Shown: positions 11,801-24,665, numbered from the stretch's first letter. The stretch is 64,000 nucleotides of DNA from Macrobrachium rosenbergii (GCF_040412425.1 NC_089766.1:12530508-12594507); one strand, 5' to 3'. Translations and numbers: made by a program. The notes: generated by a model not told the origin, from the sequence alone.

Positions 11801-14800
11801 TGATCATTAATGCACATCATCGTCCTCATCATTACTGATATAATGTCGGATTTTCCTCCGTGGGGTTATACGTGAGAGGAGAGTTCTACCCACTCTTCTG
11901 TCTTACACTTTCTGCTCGAATTTTTATCATGCCCAAGTCTTGATCTATATGCTTTCTCCATGGTTTTTTAAGGCCTTCCTAATGGTTTTCATCCTACTAT
12001 AGTACTACACATTTTTCTGAATCATTGAACCTCTCCCCTTCTCATCTCGGAATGAAACTATGGTACTATGAAAGCAGCCAAAGGTAAAGCCGACAAAGTC
12101 ACTGATGAAGCACTTCTGATCATTGTTCACCAGCCCATACTCCACAAAGCAGGGGTGCTCTGCAGAGAAAATTCTGATGCTCAGCAATACATCAAAACTC
12201 TTAAGAAATGTACTATAAAAAGAGCATAATACAAATGGTTCAATGCTTGTATTTAATCAATGAGAAATATTTTTTTGTACCAATGCCTCCTGACTTCTGA
12301 ATTTCAATTTTCACTTTTTTACTACCTTTAATTACAACTTTACACTCCTTAATTACTTCCAGACAAGTATGTGCAAGGCTTGAAAGGTTAGGACTAAATG
12401 TAGCCAACTTCTATTTGGAAAACATGTAATGGCTTAGGACTGAATGTAGCCAACTTCTATTTGGAAAACATGTAAAGGCTAACTTATAAAACATAAGCTA
12501 AGACTATTTCAAAAAGTATTGACAGATTTATAAAAAACTAAGATCAATTACATAAATCCTAAGGCTAGTCAGAACTTGGATAGGTGACCTCCAGGGAACT
12601 CTAGATGCTGCTGGCATCTAGGAGATCAGTCCTTGGATAGGTGACCTCCAGGGAACTCTAGATGCTGCTGGCATCTAGGAGATGTCTTTCGAATCCATGA
12701 TTCAAGCCTTGGGTTTACAACTTCCCGTCATTCTGCCTGATTCACTGGGTGATTAACAGTGTATGAGCATTCCGTTTCTAAGAACCCTAAAGGCTACCAA
12801 GTACCCAAAGGCCTTTTGCATTACCACTTAAGGACTTCACCTCCAAACTAGATGCCAACAACTTGTTATTCATTCCAGCTCGGCCAAGAAGTGGTGTCCA
12901 AGAGCTCCATTTCTTTTGACTTTATGTAATGATCAAACGGACGTACTCCACAGCTGATGTGGTGGACAACAATAAGTTCCAGACAAGGTTTCATAAGGTC
13001 AGGGGCATTGGTCTGCCCCTAGTATTCAGGAAGAACCTGTCGGACAGGTACTAAGGACAGGAATGCAGTCATGACAGACCACATTTGCCTCCTTTTTGCC
13101 TTCCAGACATTGCCCATAGATCCTTGAACTCTATTTTTCCTTGGGTTCTGTGGTGGCTGCTCAACTGTCATGTAGCTCACCTAGCTCTTGAAGAAAGGTG
13201 GCATCTCGAATAAGGCATCAGGCTGAAAAAGGGGGGGGGGGGTTAGGACTTGCCTCCTACCTTCTTTATACCCTTCTAAGGTACAATTAGCAAGCTGTCC
13301 CATGCTGAACAGGCGTGCATGCAGGTGTTCTAGTTGACTGAGTATCCTGTCTATAATCTAGTTCTTTTTGGATTAACAGATGCAACTCCTACCCTCCCTC
13401 TAGCAAGGAGAGAGAGAGAGACTGACAATGAACAGATCTTCAGCTTTACTGTCCCCGGCAATATGGGTTCAACCAAGCCTATCTTCGAATCAGTGACGTC
13501 ACATTCCATTTATTCGAAAGGCCCATAAGTCTGGCAGTTGAACATCAAACAGTTCAAAAGATCAGAGGCATGAGTCTCCTTTTGCTCTTACATGACCAGG
13601 AAAGTGTCCCCAGGTGAGGCAAATTACCAGTCAGTTCAGAGATTTGCTCAGAATCGTCCCACCAAGAAGTAAGTCTCCCCAGCGTAAAGACCAAAGGTTT
13701 GTTACCCCTCATTCTGCTTCCTGGCCAAAGGTAAACAGTGAATGCGTACCCACTGGATGGCAGGGATTCCTCCCCTAGCATCGGTAGCCAACTACCAATA
13801 TCCACCTTGTTTTTAGTTAAACGGCCAGCTCTAGCTCGCGCTGAAAGTAAATTCCCTATGTAAAGACCTCAGGTTTGTATGTTAAGAAAAATACATATTA
13901 CTTAAAAATTTGTCATATTTCATTTATTATTGCGTATAGTAACTAAAGAAGGTGAATCTCATACCACAGCTGAAAATTTACCTAGATTTTTTGCAATCCA
14001 CAATTGGCCATTTTAGAGGTATATAATCATTCGTTGGACGCATGATTCTTGTACTGAAGAAGTTTTATTAGGCAAGTCTTTGGCTATACACAAAAGAAAT
14101 ATTTAGGCAGGTTGGTTTTTATGAGACCATAGGATTTCACAGGAGTAATTTTGGTTCAAACATATAAACTAATGAAACTGTCACTAAGAAAGGAATAACA
14201 TAAAATACTGTAGGTCACATTAAGAAGAAAACCTTGAAACTTAAAGTATCAATTGTTTTCTGCACTGGCATGCACTGGCCATGAAGCATATGTCCTTCAT
14301 GATGATGTAACTAATCAATTAAAACTAAGCCTACTTATTTCAAGACTTGTTTATGTAACAATAATTGATGGAATCTAGTATGAGAGGCTGTCTTGCATAG
14401 TTAGTATTGTAAAATTGGACCTGACAAGACAGCAACCCATCCCAGTTCTCAAGTGGCAAAACCCTGAAGGGATAGGATCAGAAAAGACTAATCTATCATC
14501 AGGGACTGAAAGATTCCAAGTTGTGTAGGAACCCATGAACAAACAAGAACAAGTGCAATTCACATCCCTCTAAGTACCACAATTACTAAGAATGTCCATG
14601 CAATTTACCTACAGCTGGGAACTTGCCACCATGGACATAGACAAGAGACTCCATGACCAACTGAAAGCAGTTACTGGAGATCACCCACTGACGACACTAA
14701 TTCAAGTAGAAAGGGGGATCTCTTGACATTTCAGAGAGAAGGCCTAGCAGGTCAGGAACCCATTCAGCATATAGCCTGCGAAGAGCCACTAGGGTTATTT

Positions 14801-16026
14801 GGTACAGGGATAACCAGCACTTGGTTGTCCATCCAATGCCTCAGGTAAGAGGGCAGAAAATCAGAGATGTCCAGGTTGTCCCAAGGGTGTTATCACTACC
14901 CCCAAAACATGAATAAGGGACAGAAGCTGATCTCAATCCCAAACATCATCTCTGAGGGAGTCTGGGTCAACTACTGTCAAAATACTGGACAGATAGATCT
15001 TGAGTGAATCCAAACTGGTACAGCATGAACAATCTGAAGCAAGTGTTTTCACTAGTAGAACATCCATCGCAGACACAATGGAGGTATCTCCAAAAGCCCA
15101 GATAGATGAATACTTAGAAGCACTCACACAGAATGTAGGGTTTCTACTGTCTGTCAACAGAGATGACAGACAAACTTGTTCACAGGAGAGAGATCACCAA
15201 TTGATCCCTGGTAGCCTTCTGGTAAGAGGACTAGAGAAGTGCAACCTAAAGAAATTTCCCTGGACTCAATAATTTCACCAGCTTTTGAGCATAACAAATT
15301 GCTGATTTTAGGATAAACATAAGATACTGTACACAGCATAAAGAATAAAATCATCACACAGTACAGTATATGGAATACAGACATATCACTACCAAGGATA
15401 CTTTCCCAACAACATACCTTTGTGATAAGTCAACTTTGTATATGGTGCTACAAGGCCCAAATTTGGAATTATGCTGCAAAAATGGCTGTTTTACGCAAAT
15501 CTTTTAACTTTTCCGAATCAACTTAGCCTATTAAAAATTTATTGAGGATATTTCTCTACAATCAAAAGAAGCCTTCCAACCACACACATGTACATCCCAG
15601 AGATATTTGTACTTTCCCCAGACAGGTAACTTCTGAAAGCTATTCTAATTACATAGTGAATATAAAATTCTAGAGCAAACACACTTTCCTGAAAGGTAAA
15701 AAATTCTTTTTCCTCCAATGATAAAAGAAAAATGGTAACAATTTTTACAGCTTGTTTTTTATGGAAAGTGACAATTAATTTTATCTTCCTTACAACAGAT
15801 TCAGAAGGATGTTTTCATGTAAAGCTAACAAAAGTTAGTAAAGAATCCTTACCATTCTCATCAAACTGGCTTTTTTGTGTGCAGCACGATATTTTGCCTT
15901 AACTATTGCATCCCGATGGGCAGTCATCATCATTGTGTTGTAATAGTACCAGAATCTGGCAAATTTACCACTAATGAACCATGGATCTGGTACCGTCTTG
16001 TCCTCTTTCGCACTGTCTTCCTCCAT
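8644..16026 (-). CDS. GEMIN8: Gemin8 (SMN complex subunit), complete 3-exon coding region
   Basis: Three minus-strand exons, 16026-15853, 11033-10632 and 8808-8644, join in phase 0 to give 246 residues, close to vertebrate Gemin8 (about 240). Family knowledge: Gemin8 links Gemin6/7 to SMN in the complex that loads Sm proteins onto snRNAs, in cytoplasm and nuclear gems. Visible matches: the N-terminal PWFISGKFARFWYYYNTMM block (W-x-x-x-x-x-ARYW-like signature), the central DVSEDMLKFLEKSQKHRVEW block, and the C-terminal MQQLYGSASPRIHAMETAIQ block ending near PQYWPNIP. A lysine/arginine stretch in exon 2 looks like a nuclear or RNA-binding signal. The ATG directly follows an acceptor (TTTTACAG), so a 5' untranslated exon should lie upstream. 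Confidence 0.92.
8809..10631. other. GEMIN8 intron 2, with probable repeat remnant
   Basis: No exon. From about 9130 the sequence has the AAAAATACAAATAACC-type run that recurs, diverged, near 13876-13930, so 9.1-10.5 kb is probably an old mobile-element remnant. No coding domain could be recognised. Confidence 0.35.
10632..11033 (-). CDS. GEMIN8: GEMIN8 coding exon 2 (134 residues)
   Basis: Acceptor TTCATCATTGTAG, donor CACAG|GTAAGA, both phase 0. The exon encodes a polar N-terminal part, a dense K/R run (about residues 27-46 of the exon), an acidic linker (DTEDEGEDIDVSED) and the helix MLKFLEKSQKHRVEWKVQKA that matches the central Gemin8 helix. Confidence 0.92.
12388..12479. repeat. 46-bp tandem duplication
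   Basis: Two near-identical 46-bp copies (12388-12433, 12434-12479), differing at a few positions. Confidence 0.85.
12575..12688. repeat. 57-bp tandem duplication with internal hairpin
   Basis: Two copies (12575-12631, 12632-12688). Each contains the small palindrome CTAGATGC-TGCTG-GCATCTAG. Confidence 0.88.
15853..16026 (-). CDS. GEMIN8: GEMIN8 coding exon 1 (58 residues)
   Basis: Starts with ATG immediately after a TTTTACAG acceptor and ends at ATG|GTAAGG, phase 0. It carries the aromatic block PWFISGKFARFWYYYNTMM, then a basic helix-like segment (HRDAIVKAKYRAAHKKASLM), the best-conserved part of the family. Confidence 0.92.
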
Positions 16027-16370
16027 CTGTAAAACAATGAATTAAATATTAAAACTTTATGCATATAAGCAAAATAATCTGTTTTAAGTTATGTCAGCAC
16101 ATGAATTCTAGCAATGCAAGGCAATAACCTTTCACTATAAAATACATCCTGTGAAAAAAGTAAAATAAGATGGTGCAAATTTTGTGCACCATGCTGCTGT
16201 AAAGTACAAACTCATTAGTTTACATCTGCCCAATCCTGCAATCAGCAGCTATCTACAGACACAGCTAAAGTAGAACCTTCACCTAAAGAGCATCTCTCAG
16301 TGTGGTACTTCTGGTGGTAAAAGGGGGCACTTTTACAGTATGAAACACTGATGGGTCAGTTTTTAAAAAT
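16027..16370. other. Sequence between GEMIN8 exon 1 and the DIRS element
   Basis: AT-rich; expected to be part of a GEMIN8 5' untranslated-region intron because exon 1 begins at an acceptor. No 5' exon recognised. Confidence 0.35.
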
Positions 16371-16610
16371 ATGATATTTTATGATAAAATAAGGTTTTAC
16401 TTATACTTACCTGGTAGTTACATATAGCTGTCGTCTCTGGACGCCGGCAGAATTTTAAATTTCAGGCTAGGCTAAAAACACCTAGGTGATCCCTCTACCA
16501 GCGCCCTCTATAGGTAACAAGGAACTATCCCAACAATGTTCTAGAACCCATTAAGTTTTAAGCCCACTAGACATGAGAGGGGAGGTGGCGGGTTTACACA
16601 TCATGTAACT
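16371..16610. repeat. DIRS copy 1, 3' inverted terminal repeat
   Basis: Begins ATGATATTTTATGATAAAAT and carries, on the minus strand, CCAG|GTAAGTAT just inside the edge. Its inner part is complementary to the terminal repeat at 22500-22682, with small differences. Confidence 0.8.
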
Positions 16611-16705
16611 AAAAGGTAAGTATAAGTAAAATAAATTTTATCATAAAATATCATTTTTACTTATAGGACTTACCTGGTAGTTACATATAGCTGATTGGCA
16701 CCTTT
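16611..16705. repeat. DIRS copy 1, internal complementary region (circle-junction copy)
   Basis: The left half (AGGTAAGTATAAGTAAAAT... to ...AAAATATCAT) is the complement of the element edge at 16371-16415. The right half (TTTTACTTATAGGACTTACC...) is the complement of the edge at 22640-22682. In DIRS elements this region carries the two ends fused and guides circle formation. Confidence 0.8.
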
Positions 16706-17159
16706 AGAGGGGGTGGGATCATGTCAGCCACATATATTGTTAGAAATCAAAAACATGAATTTTAGTTCCTTACCTTGAAGGATTGCTGACTCAGTGGTTA
16801 CTGCCTCTGTAGTTCTGCTTTATCTCTTATCCCTCGATTGTATAGACAGGATATAAAGGATCCGGGTGTCAGATACAATCTGTTAGTACTGTGTGAGGAC
16901 AACGCCGTGACGGACAAGACTTAGTATGCCCTTGCTCTGGGCGATAGAACCAAATTAACAATAAGGGATCACCTCCATCACCAAATTATAAAATTAAAAA
17001 CTTTCAACCATAAAATTAAAAAGATTGTAGGTACTCCTAAACCAACAACATAGTACCACAAACGCACGCAAACCAAACTCAATTTCCAACTTCAAGGAGA
17101 AAATGTTAGTCGGATAGGGTTGCCCCTCTTTCTCCTCACCCACCACCGAGTCAGTAACT

Positions 17160-18330
17160 ACTAAAAGGCCCTAAAAGTACTGCCATTGTCAAAATCTGTC
17201 TTCAATTCTGACAAGTAATGCGATGCGAAGATCGACTTACATCGCCAAAATGTAGAATTCACAATCTTTTGCACTGAGAGGTTGTGCCTGAAAGCCAAAG
17301 AAGTAGCTACAGCTCTTATCTCATGTGCTCTCACTTTCAGAGTTCCTAGTGTCTGAGTCCTGACAATTCACATGGGCTTTGAAATAACTTCTCTTAAGAA
17401 GAAAGCAAGAGCATTCTTAGAAAGTGGTCTTGACGGGTTTCTCACAGAACACCACAAGTTCTCCGAAGAGCCCTGATACCTTTTGTTCGTGAATATAGAA
17501 CTTTAAGGCTCTCACCGGGCACAACAATCTCTCTTGTTCTCCTTCTCCCACAAGATCTGAAAGGCTCTTAATGCTGAAAGACCATGCCATGGTCTGACGC
17601 ATCTTAGTTCTTCGCTAAGAACCTAAGAGAGGAAGAACAAACAGCTTTTCCTTGAGAGAAACCAATAGTTTTGTCCAATGCATGAACCTCACTCACCCTC
17701 CTGGCTGTTGCGAGTGTTACTAGAAAATAGTTTTCTTAGTCAAGTTTTCTCAGCGATGCATTTGCCAAACCTCGAATTGATCTGAACAAATCCATTTAAG
17801 GAATGATGTCCAAATTCCATGCTATTTGTTTAGGAACTTTCGTCTTCAGGTATTAAAGACTTAAGTAAATCTGTTAGATCCTGATTGAGGGGAGATGTCT
17901 AGACCTCTGTGCTTAAATACCAAGCAAGCATTGATCGATACCCCTTAATCGTGCTCAAAGACAACCTTTCTCCTTAAAAAGGATAGCAAGAACTTCGCTA
18001 TTTGATTTAGAGAGGTTTTAGAAGACGAAACTCCATGTCTATTGCACCAGGTTCTAAACTGATTCCATCTAGCCTGGTATACTGCGTCTGAAGACTTTCT
18101 TCTGGTTAAGAATAGCGCTTTTGCAAATTTGAAAACCTCTCTTCCTGAGGAGTCGCTCGACAGTCTGCAGCGACAAGTATGAATTAGAGCGGACAAGTTC
18201 TGATGGAACCTCAGGAAGTGGGGTTGTCTGAGTAGATTTTCCTCACGGGAGGATCTCGGAAAATCTGCGAGGAGGAGGAGAAGATCTGGGAACCATTCCC
18301 TCGATGGCCAGAAGGGAACGATTAGAGTCA
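17160..18330 (-). pseudogene. DIRS tyrosine recombinase, decayed
   Basis: Minus-strand fragments carry a core-binding-like part (KSSDAVYQARWNQFRTWCNR, about 18000-18100) and a catalytic part with CPVRALKFYI, then AHEIRAVATS (about 17305-17330, the H-x-x-R box) and IFASHYL (about 17210-17225, nucleophile tyrosine). These are expected boxes of the DIRS recombinase, which integrates the circular cDNA. An in-frame TGA after SKPM and frame changes upstream make it non-functional even though the catalytic residues seen are kept. Confidence 0.8.
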
Positions 18331-18349
18331 TCTTGGTGTTCTTAACCTT

Positions 18350-19990
18350 GGTTCCTGAACTTTTCCAAGACCTTCCTGATAATTTTGAACGGTGGAAAGC
18401 GTAAAGATCTAAAGGCAATCCCAACTCATTGTCATTGCATCCACCCAAAGTGCCTTGTCGTCCGGATCTGGGGAGCAATATACTGGGAGGCGTTTTGTTC
18501 TGTCTGTTGCAAATAGGTCTACTAGCGGACAACCCCACAGATTCCACAATCGTTTGCAAACCTGCGGATGTAAGGTCCATTCCGTGGGCAAGACTTATTC
18601 TTCCTGCTTAAAAGATCCGCTGTTACATTCCTGATCGCCTTTATGAACCTGGTCAATAACGTGACCTCGCTTCTCTTTCACCATTCTAAAAGTTCCTTGG
18701 TCGTCTGATACAGGAGAAGGAACAGTGCCCTTGCCTCTTGATATAAGCAAGAGCTTACTGTTGTCCGACTGAACTAGAATAACCTTGCCTTTTACTTCTT
18801 GCTGAAATTGTATCAGGGCTAGATGTACCGCTTCAGCTCTTTCACATTTATATGCAGTTCTTTCTGCTCTTCCTGCCACAGGTCCGAACATTCCTTGTTG
18901 TCTAAAGTCGATCCCACCCTGATCCGAAGCGCCTGACAAGAGTGTGAGGTCTGGGTTCTTGATGAAAAGAGAAATTCCCTCCTGTAGCCTTTCCCTTGAA
19001 TTCCACCAGAACAGCTCCTTCTTGATCTGATCTGAGATCTTGAAAGAAAGGAATCCGGATGGGGTTTTAGGTAACATTGGCTTTGTAGATAAAACTGCAG
19101 AGGCCTCATCTTGAGTCTCCCCAGTTTTACGAACTTCTCCATCGAGGCTAAGGTCCCCAGTAAGCTCATCCACTGGTTGGCTGAGCAAACCTCGCGATGT
19201 AGAAAGTCGTCTATCATGCTTAGACAAGACTCTACTCTCCGTATTGATGGAGAAGCCCGAAAAGTCAGAGAGTCCATTCTCACTCCCAAATAAACTATCT
19301 GCTGTGATGGTGACAGGGACGATTTCGGAACATTGACTAGTAGGCCTAGTTCCTTTACCAGAGATAATGTCTTCATTAGGTCCTCCACACATTTGGCTTT
19401 GGAGTGTGCTTTCAGAAGCCAGTCGTCCAGATACATTGACATCCTTATTCCTTGTAAGTGAAGATTGCAAGCCACCGTTGACAGAACTCTTGTAAACACT
19501 TGAGGTGCAGTTGACAGTCCGAAACAAAGAGCTCTGAACTGAAAACTTACAGTTGGAAAACAAACCTCAGGAACACCCCATGATTCCTGATGGATAGGAA
19601 ACGTGGAAGTACGCATCCTGGAGGTCTATCGAGACCATCCAGTCGAATGGGTTGAAGAGATGCTAACACTGACTCTGTATATGTTTCCATGAAAATTTCG
19701 TCTTCTTTACGAAAACGTTCAATGCGCTCACGTCTAGAACCGCCTCCAACCATAACGCCTTTGAAACTAAAAAGAGACCGGTTGTAAAACCCGGAGAGCA
19801 TGGGGTCGGCACTAACTCGATGGCTTGTTTCTTAGTAGTGCTTCTACTTCTTCTCGGGGCGCAAAACTCTGAGAGTCGTTGGAGTATGTTGACAAAACGA
19901 CTGGAGCGTCCGATAAGGGGGCTTTTGTTGGAATGGGATGGAGTACCCTCTCGGATCACCTGTAAGGTCCAAGGATCTTGAGTGACCTTT
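18350..19990 (-). pseudogene. DIRS reverse transcriptase / RNase H, decayed
   Basis: Minus-strand reading gives FRALCFGLSTAPQVFTRVLS followed by MSMYLDDWLLKAHS, the RT palm with its YLDD catalytic box (about 19420-19440), then a thumb-like part and an RNase H-like segment (EAVHLALIQFQQEVKGKVIL and LVQSDN). N-terminal RT motifs (FKKEDEIFMET-like, DWMVSIDLQ-like) are scattered over three frames between 19550 and 19960, showing several small indels. The reading order and the inverted terminal repeats mark it as DIRS rather than gypsy. Confidence 0.85.
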
Positions 19991-20030
19991 TGCCAGGGCT
20001 TCCGAGAACGACTGAGTCTGGCACCTACTG

Positions 20031-22035
20031 CTATGTGGAGGACAGCACACTCATTTCTTTTGTTGAAAATTGGAAGGTCGAGTAGAAGATTTTCCTTTCT
20101 AAACCGAAACTTGGAAAAGGGCCGAGAAGCAGACTTGCCCTGAACGTCTTGGAAGTGTCCGAAAACACCGAAGTTTTGGTGGAAGTAGTTACCGGAGTAG
20201 TCTTCTTCGGCTTCTTTGCTGACTGAGCCAACAGGTCCTGTGTAGCTTTTTGTGTGAGAGCTTCAGCAGTCTCTCGAACTAATTCCTTCGGGAACAAGTG
20301 GTCCTTCGACAAAGGAGCAAAGAGGAGAGCAGACCTCTGGCTAATGGGGAAACACCCTTCGCCAAAAAAAGAGCACCAGAGTTATCGTTTCTTCAGAACT
20401 TTGTTGCAAAACCGAGTTAGCTCCAAGGCACAATCGCATACCCCCTTGTCTATGCAGTCGACTCCAAGTGAAATCCGTCGACTGCTGCATCCAAAGTCCA
20501 GTTAATTCTTTGACTTTAGAAGCCAGAGCCGCCACTGACCAATCATGAAACTGATGACCTCCCACAACAGCGAAAAAATATTTTTGAGAAGATGATCCAA
20601 CTCTGACTGCGTGAAAAAGATCTTACGCTGATTGAAGAGCTGTCCCTGACTTGAATCCACTAGACTGAGAAGTCTCCTTGAGCGGAGGCAGACACACCCA
20701 AAGAAAAACGTTCTCCAGTCTCGTACCACATGCGGCTGCGATGAGCCAATCTGGAGGGTGGAAGACAAAACATACTCTTGCCTTGCTCTCTCTTGTCTGA
20801 GAGCCAGGAATTAATTTTCTTGATAGCCTTCTTGGCCGAAATCGCCAAAACTAGGCGTGTAAAAGGAGCTGGATCCGAGGCGTTATCCTCTTAAACTGCG
20901 ATCTGGGAGAAGCCGGAGTCGAAGGCTTTTAAGAGTCCCCAAAGTTTTCCAAAAAACTTGAGTAACTCCTTATAACCCGAAGATTTCTCCTTGATTCCTG
21001 GAAAGTCCTCTTCTATTTCTACATCTTCTTGATTTCTTCGTCTACAGAAGACACAGGAGACAATTGGTGCACAGGAACAGTTTCCTGACGAAAAGTAGGT
21101 CTTTACGGAATCTAAAGTCTTACGACCATGCCGATGTGGCGCGAAGTTCCGTCAAGTGTGGGCGGCGCCAAAGCTTTTGGCGCTGCGCCAAGCTGAAGCG
21201 GCGCCGCCATGCTGAAGTGGCGCCGTCAACCGAACGTGGCGAATCCGAGCCAGAGAAGAATGCTGAAGCATCTGGTTGAGCCTCTTCATTGGTGCATGCG
21301 AAGTGGGAGGCTCTTGAGTCAAGACTTGTGGCGCATTCTTGTAGAAGTGTCTCCGCAACAGGTGCTAAAAAAAGCACGAGCGCCACAAAGAACTGAATAA
21401 GATCCCAATTTGTCCGTGACTTGAGCGACAAAACGGGGATCTTGTTGACCGGTAGTAGAGGAGGCACTATCTCGCGATGAGGCTGTACGAGATGTAGACG
21501 CTCCTGGAACGGAAACACGCTTATTACGGGCAATACACGCCGTGAGGTTCCTTCCGACGAGGGGCTGATCAACCAAGAGGAGGAGGGAAAAAGGTTCAGG
21601 ATCCTCCCAGAAGAACAGCCCGCATGCGGATCCGTCAACGATCTTTTCTTCGGAATCGCTGCAGGAAGACCTTTGTGAGACCTCTTGAGAGGGGGCGAGA
21701 AGAATGCAAAGCCACTTCGAGGAAGAGTCAACGAATCATCACCACTAGAAGACACATCCCCAGCAGCGCCTTTTCTATGGCTTATGCGGAAGCATCCTGG
21801 GAATGCACAACAGGAATACTTGAGGGGTGACTGTCAGGAGCAAGCCCCACTCGCCTCCTTTCGGTTTTTCGACATGCCCTCTCCTGAACCAGGGGAGTCC
21901 GACAGAGGTCTAGACCTGGGAGAACGAGTGGGCCGAACAGACACCTCCTCCACTAACACTTCACTGGTTGAGGAGCCAATTTTTCAATGGCTTGGCCCAT
22001 CGTCTGGATGGCTGAAAGCACAGCTGAAAATTTAG
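20031..22035 (-). pseudogene. DIRS gag-like region, decayed
   Basis: Minus-strand frames carry DHLFPKELVRETAEALTQKA (near 20250-20300), matching HLFPQETVRSLV in DIRS copy 2 near 55935-55965, followed upstream by serine/proline-rich and GC-rich stretches. Frames are broken. Assignment as gag is by position ahead of RT and by similarity between the two copies. Confidence 0.6.
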
Positions 22036-22499
22036 TGTCCATTTGGACTTTTAACTCTGAGAGGTGATAGGATTGGGATCAACAGGGTCGGACAAAGGAG
22101 AGTTAATAGGAGAGGGGTTAACAGATTGAATTACCTGCCCTACAGACTTAGCAGATGATGACATTCTGCTTAAGCTTTCTAACTCTGTCCTTTTCTAACT
22201 TCCAGATATTTTTCTAAGGCTGACCATTCATCCGTTGTTAGATGCATACATTCCTCACATGTATTCTCTGAATTAAAATTTTACCCCTACATGAAGAGCA
22301 AACTGAATGGGGTCGATTACCAGCCTTAGGCAACGAGTCCTACAGCCTAAAGCACAATATCTATACTGGGAACCAGAATCAGACATGTTGTACAAAGAAT
22401 TAATTCCGACCACTTTGCAAAGCGCTAGCTAGCAAAACCACAAAGAAATATTAAGTATAAATTGCAGACAAAAAATTCAACCACAAAACGAGACCGTGC

Positions 22500-22682
22500 A
22501 GCCGGTCTCTCGGCAGAAAACTTAATGGGTTCTAGAACATTGTTGGGATAGTTCCTTGTTACCTATAGAGGGCGCTGGTAGAGGATCACCTAGGTGTTTT
22601 TAGCGAAAGAGCGAAATTTAAAATTCTGTCCGTCAGAGACGACAGCTATATGTAACTACCAGGTAAGTCCTATAAGTAAAAA
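22500..22682. repeat. DIRS copy 1, 5' inverted terminal repeat
   Basis: Complement of the repeat at 16371-16610 over its inner part, ending ACCAGGTAAGTCCTATAAG. The plus strand therefore has a consensus splice-donor motif pointing out of the element. Confidence 0.82.
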
Positions 22683-24665
22683 TTATTTTCTCAGCAGTAT
22701 TTATCACAACCCCATGACTTTATGTTTCCTTAGTAGCTTTTCAGGTGGGAAAGTCTTCAGGAAGTAAGAGAACTGAAACCATGGCAAGTGGAAGTAAGTG
22801 ACCATCTAAGTAAATAGAAGAGATGTCATAATATGTTTTCTTTACAAAGCTGTTAATATGAAACTATGTCTTAAAGATCTAATTATGAAGCCAAGGAGCT
22901 CATACAATTTAACAGCTTAAACATCCATTTGAATAACATCAACATGCCTAATTCAAGACAGAATCATGATTTGCTAAAGTCCTGATTGCCGATGTGATGT
23001 CTTTTCTAAATAGGAAGTAAGAGCTGTAAGAAGAGCATTTTCCTATTGGCATTGACAGAATGCTAAAATTAATTACCCTATGTATAACCAACAATGTTTT
23101 TCATACTAAGGTTCAGAAGTGAATGAATGAGACTGATGTGTCAACCCCACCCCTTCCATCCCACCCAACAGTTTGGCCAGTCACAATCATGAGGGGCAAA
23201 GCACAGTGAAGTATTTAGTAATTTGCGAATTAAAAAATTATGATACTGTACCAATTGATTCTGAGACTCTTGACATGTGATAAAAGAAGTTATCACTTCA
23301 TGTCAAAAGCCGGAGTGCAGAACTAATCTTTGTGACCTTAAATTTTGGAGTGCTTAACATCAAACAAGCCTTCCCAGGATACCTGTACCTACTAAAAGTA
23401 AACAACTTCAGTCTCAAATGGATATAAGATAGGGCCTTGAATATTCTGTTGATTAATCACTTGTTATGGAAGCACAAAGTCCACTTAATGTTTTTCTGAG
23501 TTTCAAGATGAGAGAAAGGCCATAAAACGTGTCAGACTTTTCAAAGGAGTTTGATCCAACTGGCAATGAGTCTATGAACCAGAGACATACTGTATGTGGA
23601 AAGGCAACTTCAATGACCCCAACTAGGCCTCTTCCTTACTCAACACAACCACAGCTCCACTTTAACCCACAAGGTTGCTAAAATGGACGCTTTATATGCT
23701 GCGTAAGGATGACGTTGATATTATCGACGCTTTATTTTCAAATATTGCAGTAAATTTAGTCATTCCCCTTAGCTCTGTTTGAGTGACGTCAACAGCCTCG
23801 CCAACCATTCAGCTCACTACTTAACATAAAAGATGACAGATTTCTCTTAATCATAAAGATTTTTATAAATCTTTGTTTATTTTGTGAATTTTGGAGATAA
23901 TGGCTTTTGATGATGCTGCTGCTTATTCATTTTCATAAAATAGTGATATCGAGAAAGATAATTACAATGACAGTGATGACAGTAATATTGGTTTTAAATT
24001 TAGTGTGCAGAGGATAGTTAACATACACACATATACATCCAATCAACCAATTAATAACTGTTGTATATTTTTTGTACTTTTATAGGTGTTTCTTGAATAG
24101 CTAAGGAGTAAGATTGTCAAGAAAAAATTTGAAATTGTCTCAGAAAATACTGCACGAGGCATTCCAAAATTAAAAAGTGGCTTTTGAAAAAATGTTTTCT
24201 TTCCAAAAAATATTCTTTTTAAATATAAGTTTTTAAAAGTATCTTATATTTTATTTTTGATTATTAATCTGCGACACAAGGCAATTACAACTATGCATAA
24301 CATTAAGTGATAAGTTAAAAAATGAGCAAGAAAATATTGGTTCCATTACTGAAGTTGCAAATGCATAATACTACTGTCGTCCTTAAGTGTCATCCCCCTA
24401 GCATCTCTTGGGTTAAACAAGAGACAATCATTCCTGCTCTTAAATATGTGCTCTGTGACAGATTTATGCCACTGAGGAGCAGACATTCCTTCACTTCAGA
24501 GAATAGCCAATATATGCTACTTCATCAGTAGATAATGGACAGAGGTCATTCTTATCTACAGCTTCGACAACATACCATTTGAGCCTCCGTATTGTAATGG
24601 TTAAAGACAAGTTGGCTTGGTTCTGGGTTAGCAATGTCTGCTCTGGTTGAGTCTTCAGTAATTCT
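22683..24665. other. Intergenic or intronic sequence, nothing recognised
   Basis: AT-rich, no exon, no clear repeat and no RNA gene that I could support. Confidence 0.4.

Larger units (their letters stand above)
11034..15852. other. GEMIN8 intron 1 (4.8 kb)
   Basis: Bounded by GTAAGG at 15852 and TTGTAG at 11034 (minus strand). It contains two tandem duplications (12388-12479 and 12575-12688), a G run (about 13229-13242) and moderately GC-rich segments at 12.6-13.8 and 14.4-15.3 kb that look like decayed repeats without a recognisable product. Confidence 0.6.
16371..22682 (-). mobile_element. DIRS-type tyrosine-recombinase retrotransposon, copy 1 (decayed)
   Basis: About 6.3 kb flanked by inverted, not direct, terminal repeats: the sequence around 16440-16560 returns as its complement around 22510-22650 (for example AACATTGTTGGGATAGTTCC). 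On the minus strand come gag-like, RT, RNase H and tyrosine recombinase remains. Near the 3' terminal repeat is an internal complementary region (16611-16705) in which both element ends are joined. This order is the known DIRS layout, in which a recombinase inserts a circular copy without target duplication. Reading frames are broken repeatedly, so this copy is inactive. Confidence 0.88.

Noticed and set aside
13554..13805. Minus-strand open frame of 83 residues with tryptophan-rich text
   Set aside because: It lacks splice signals and lies in a stretch that looks repetitive; I could not tie it to any family.
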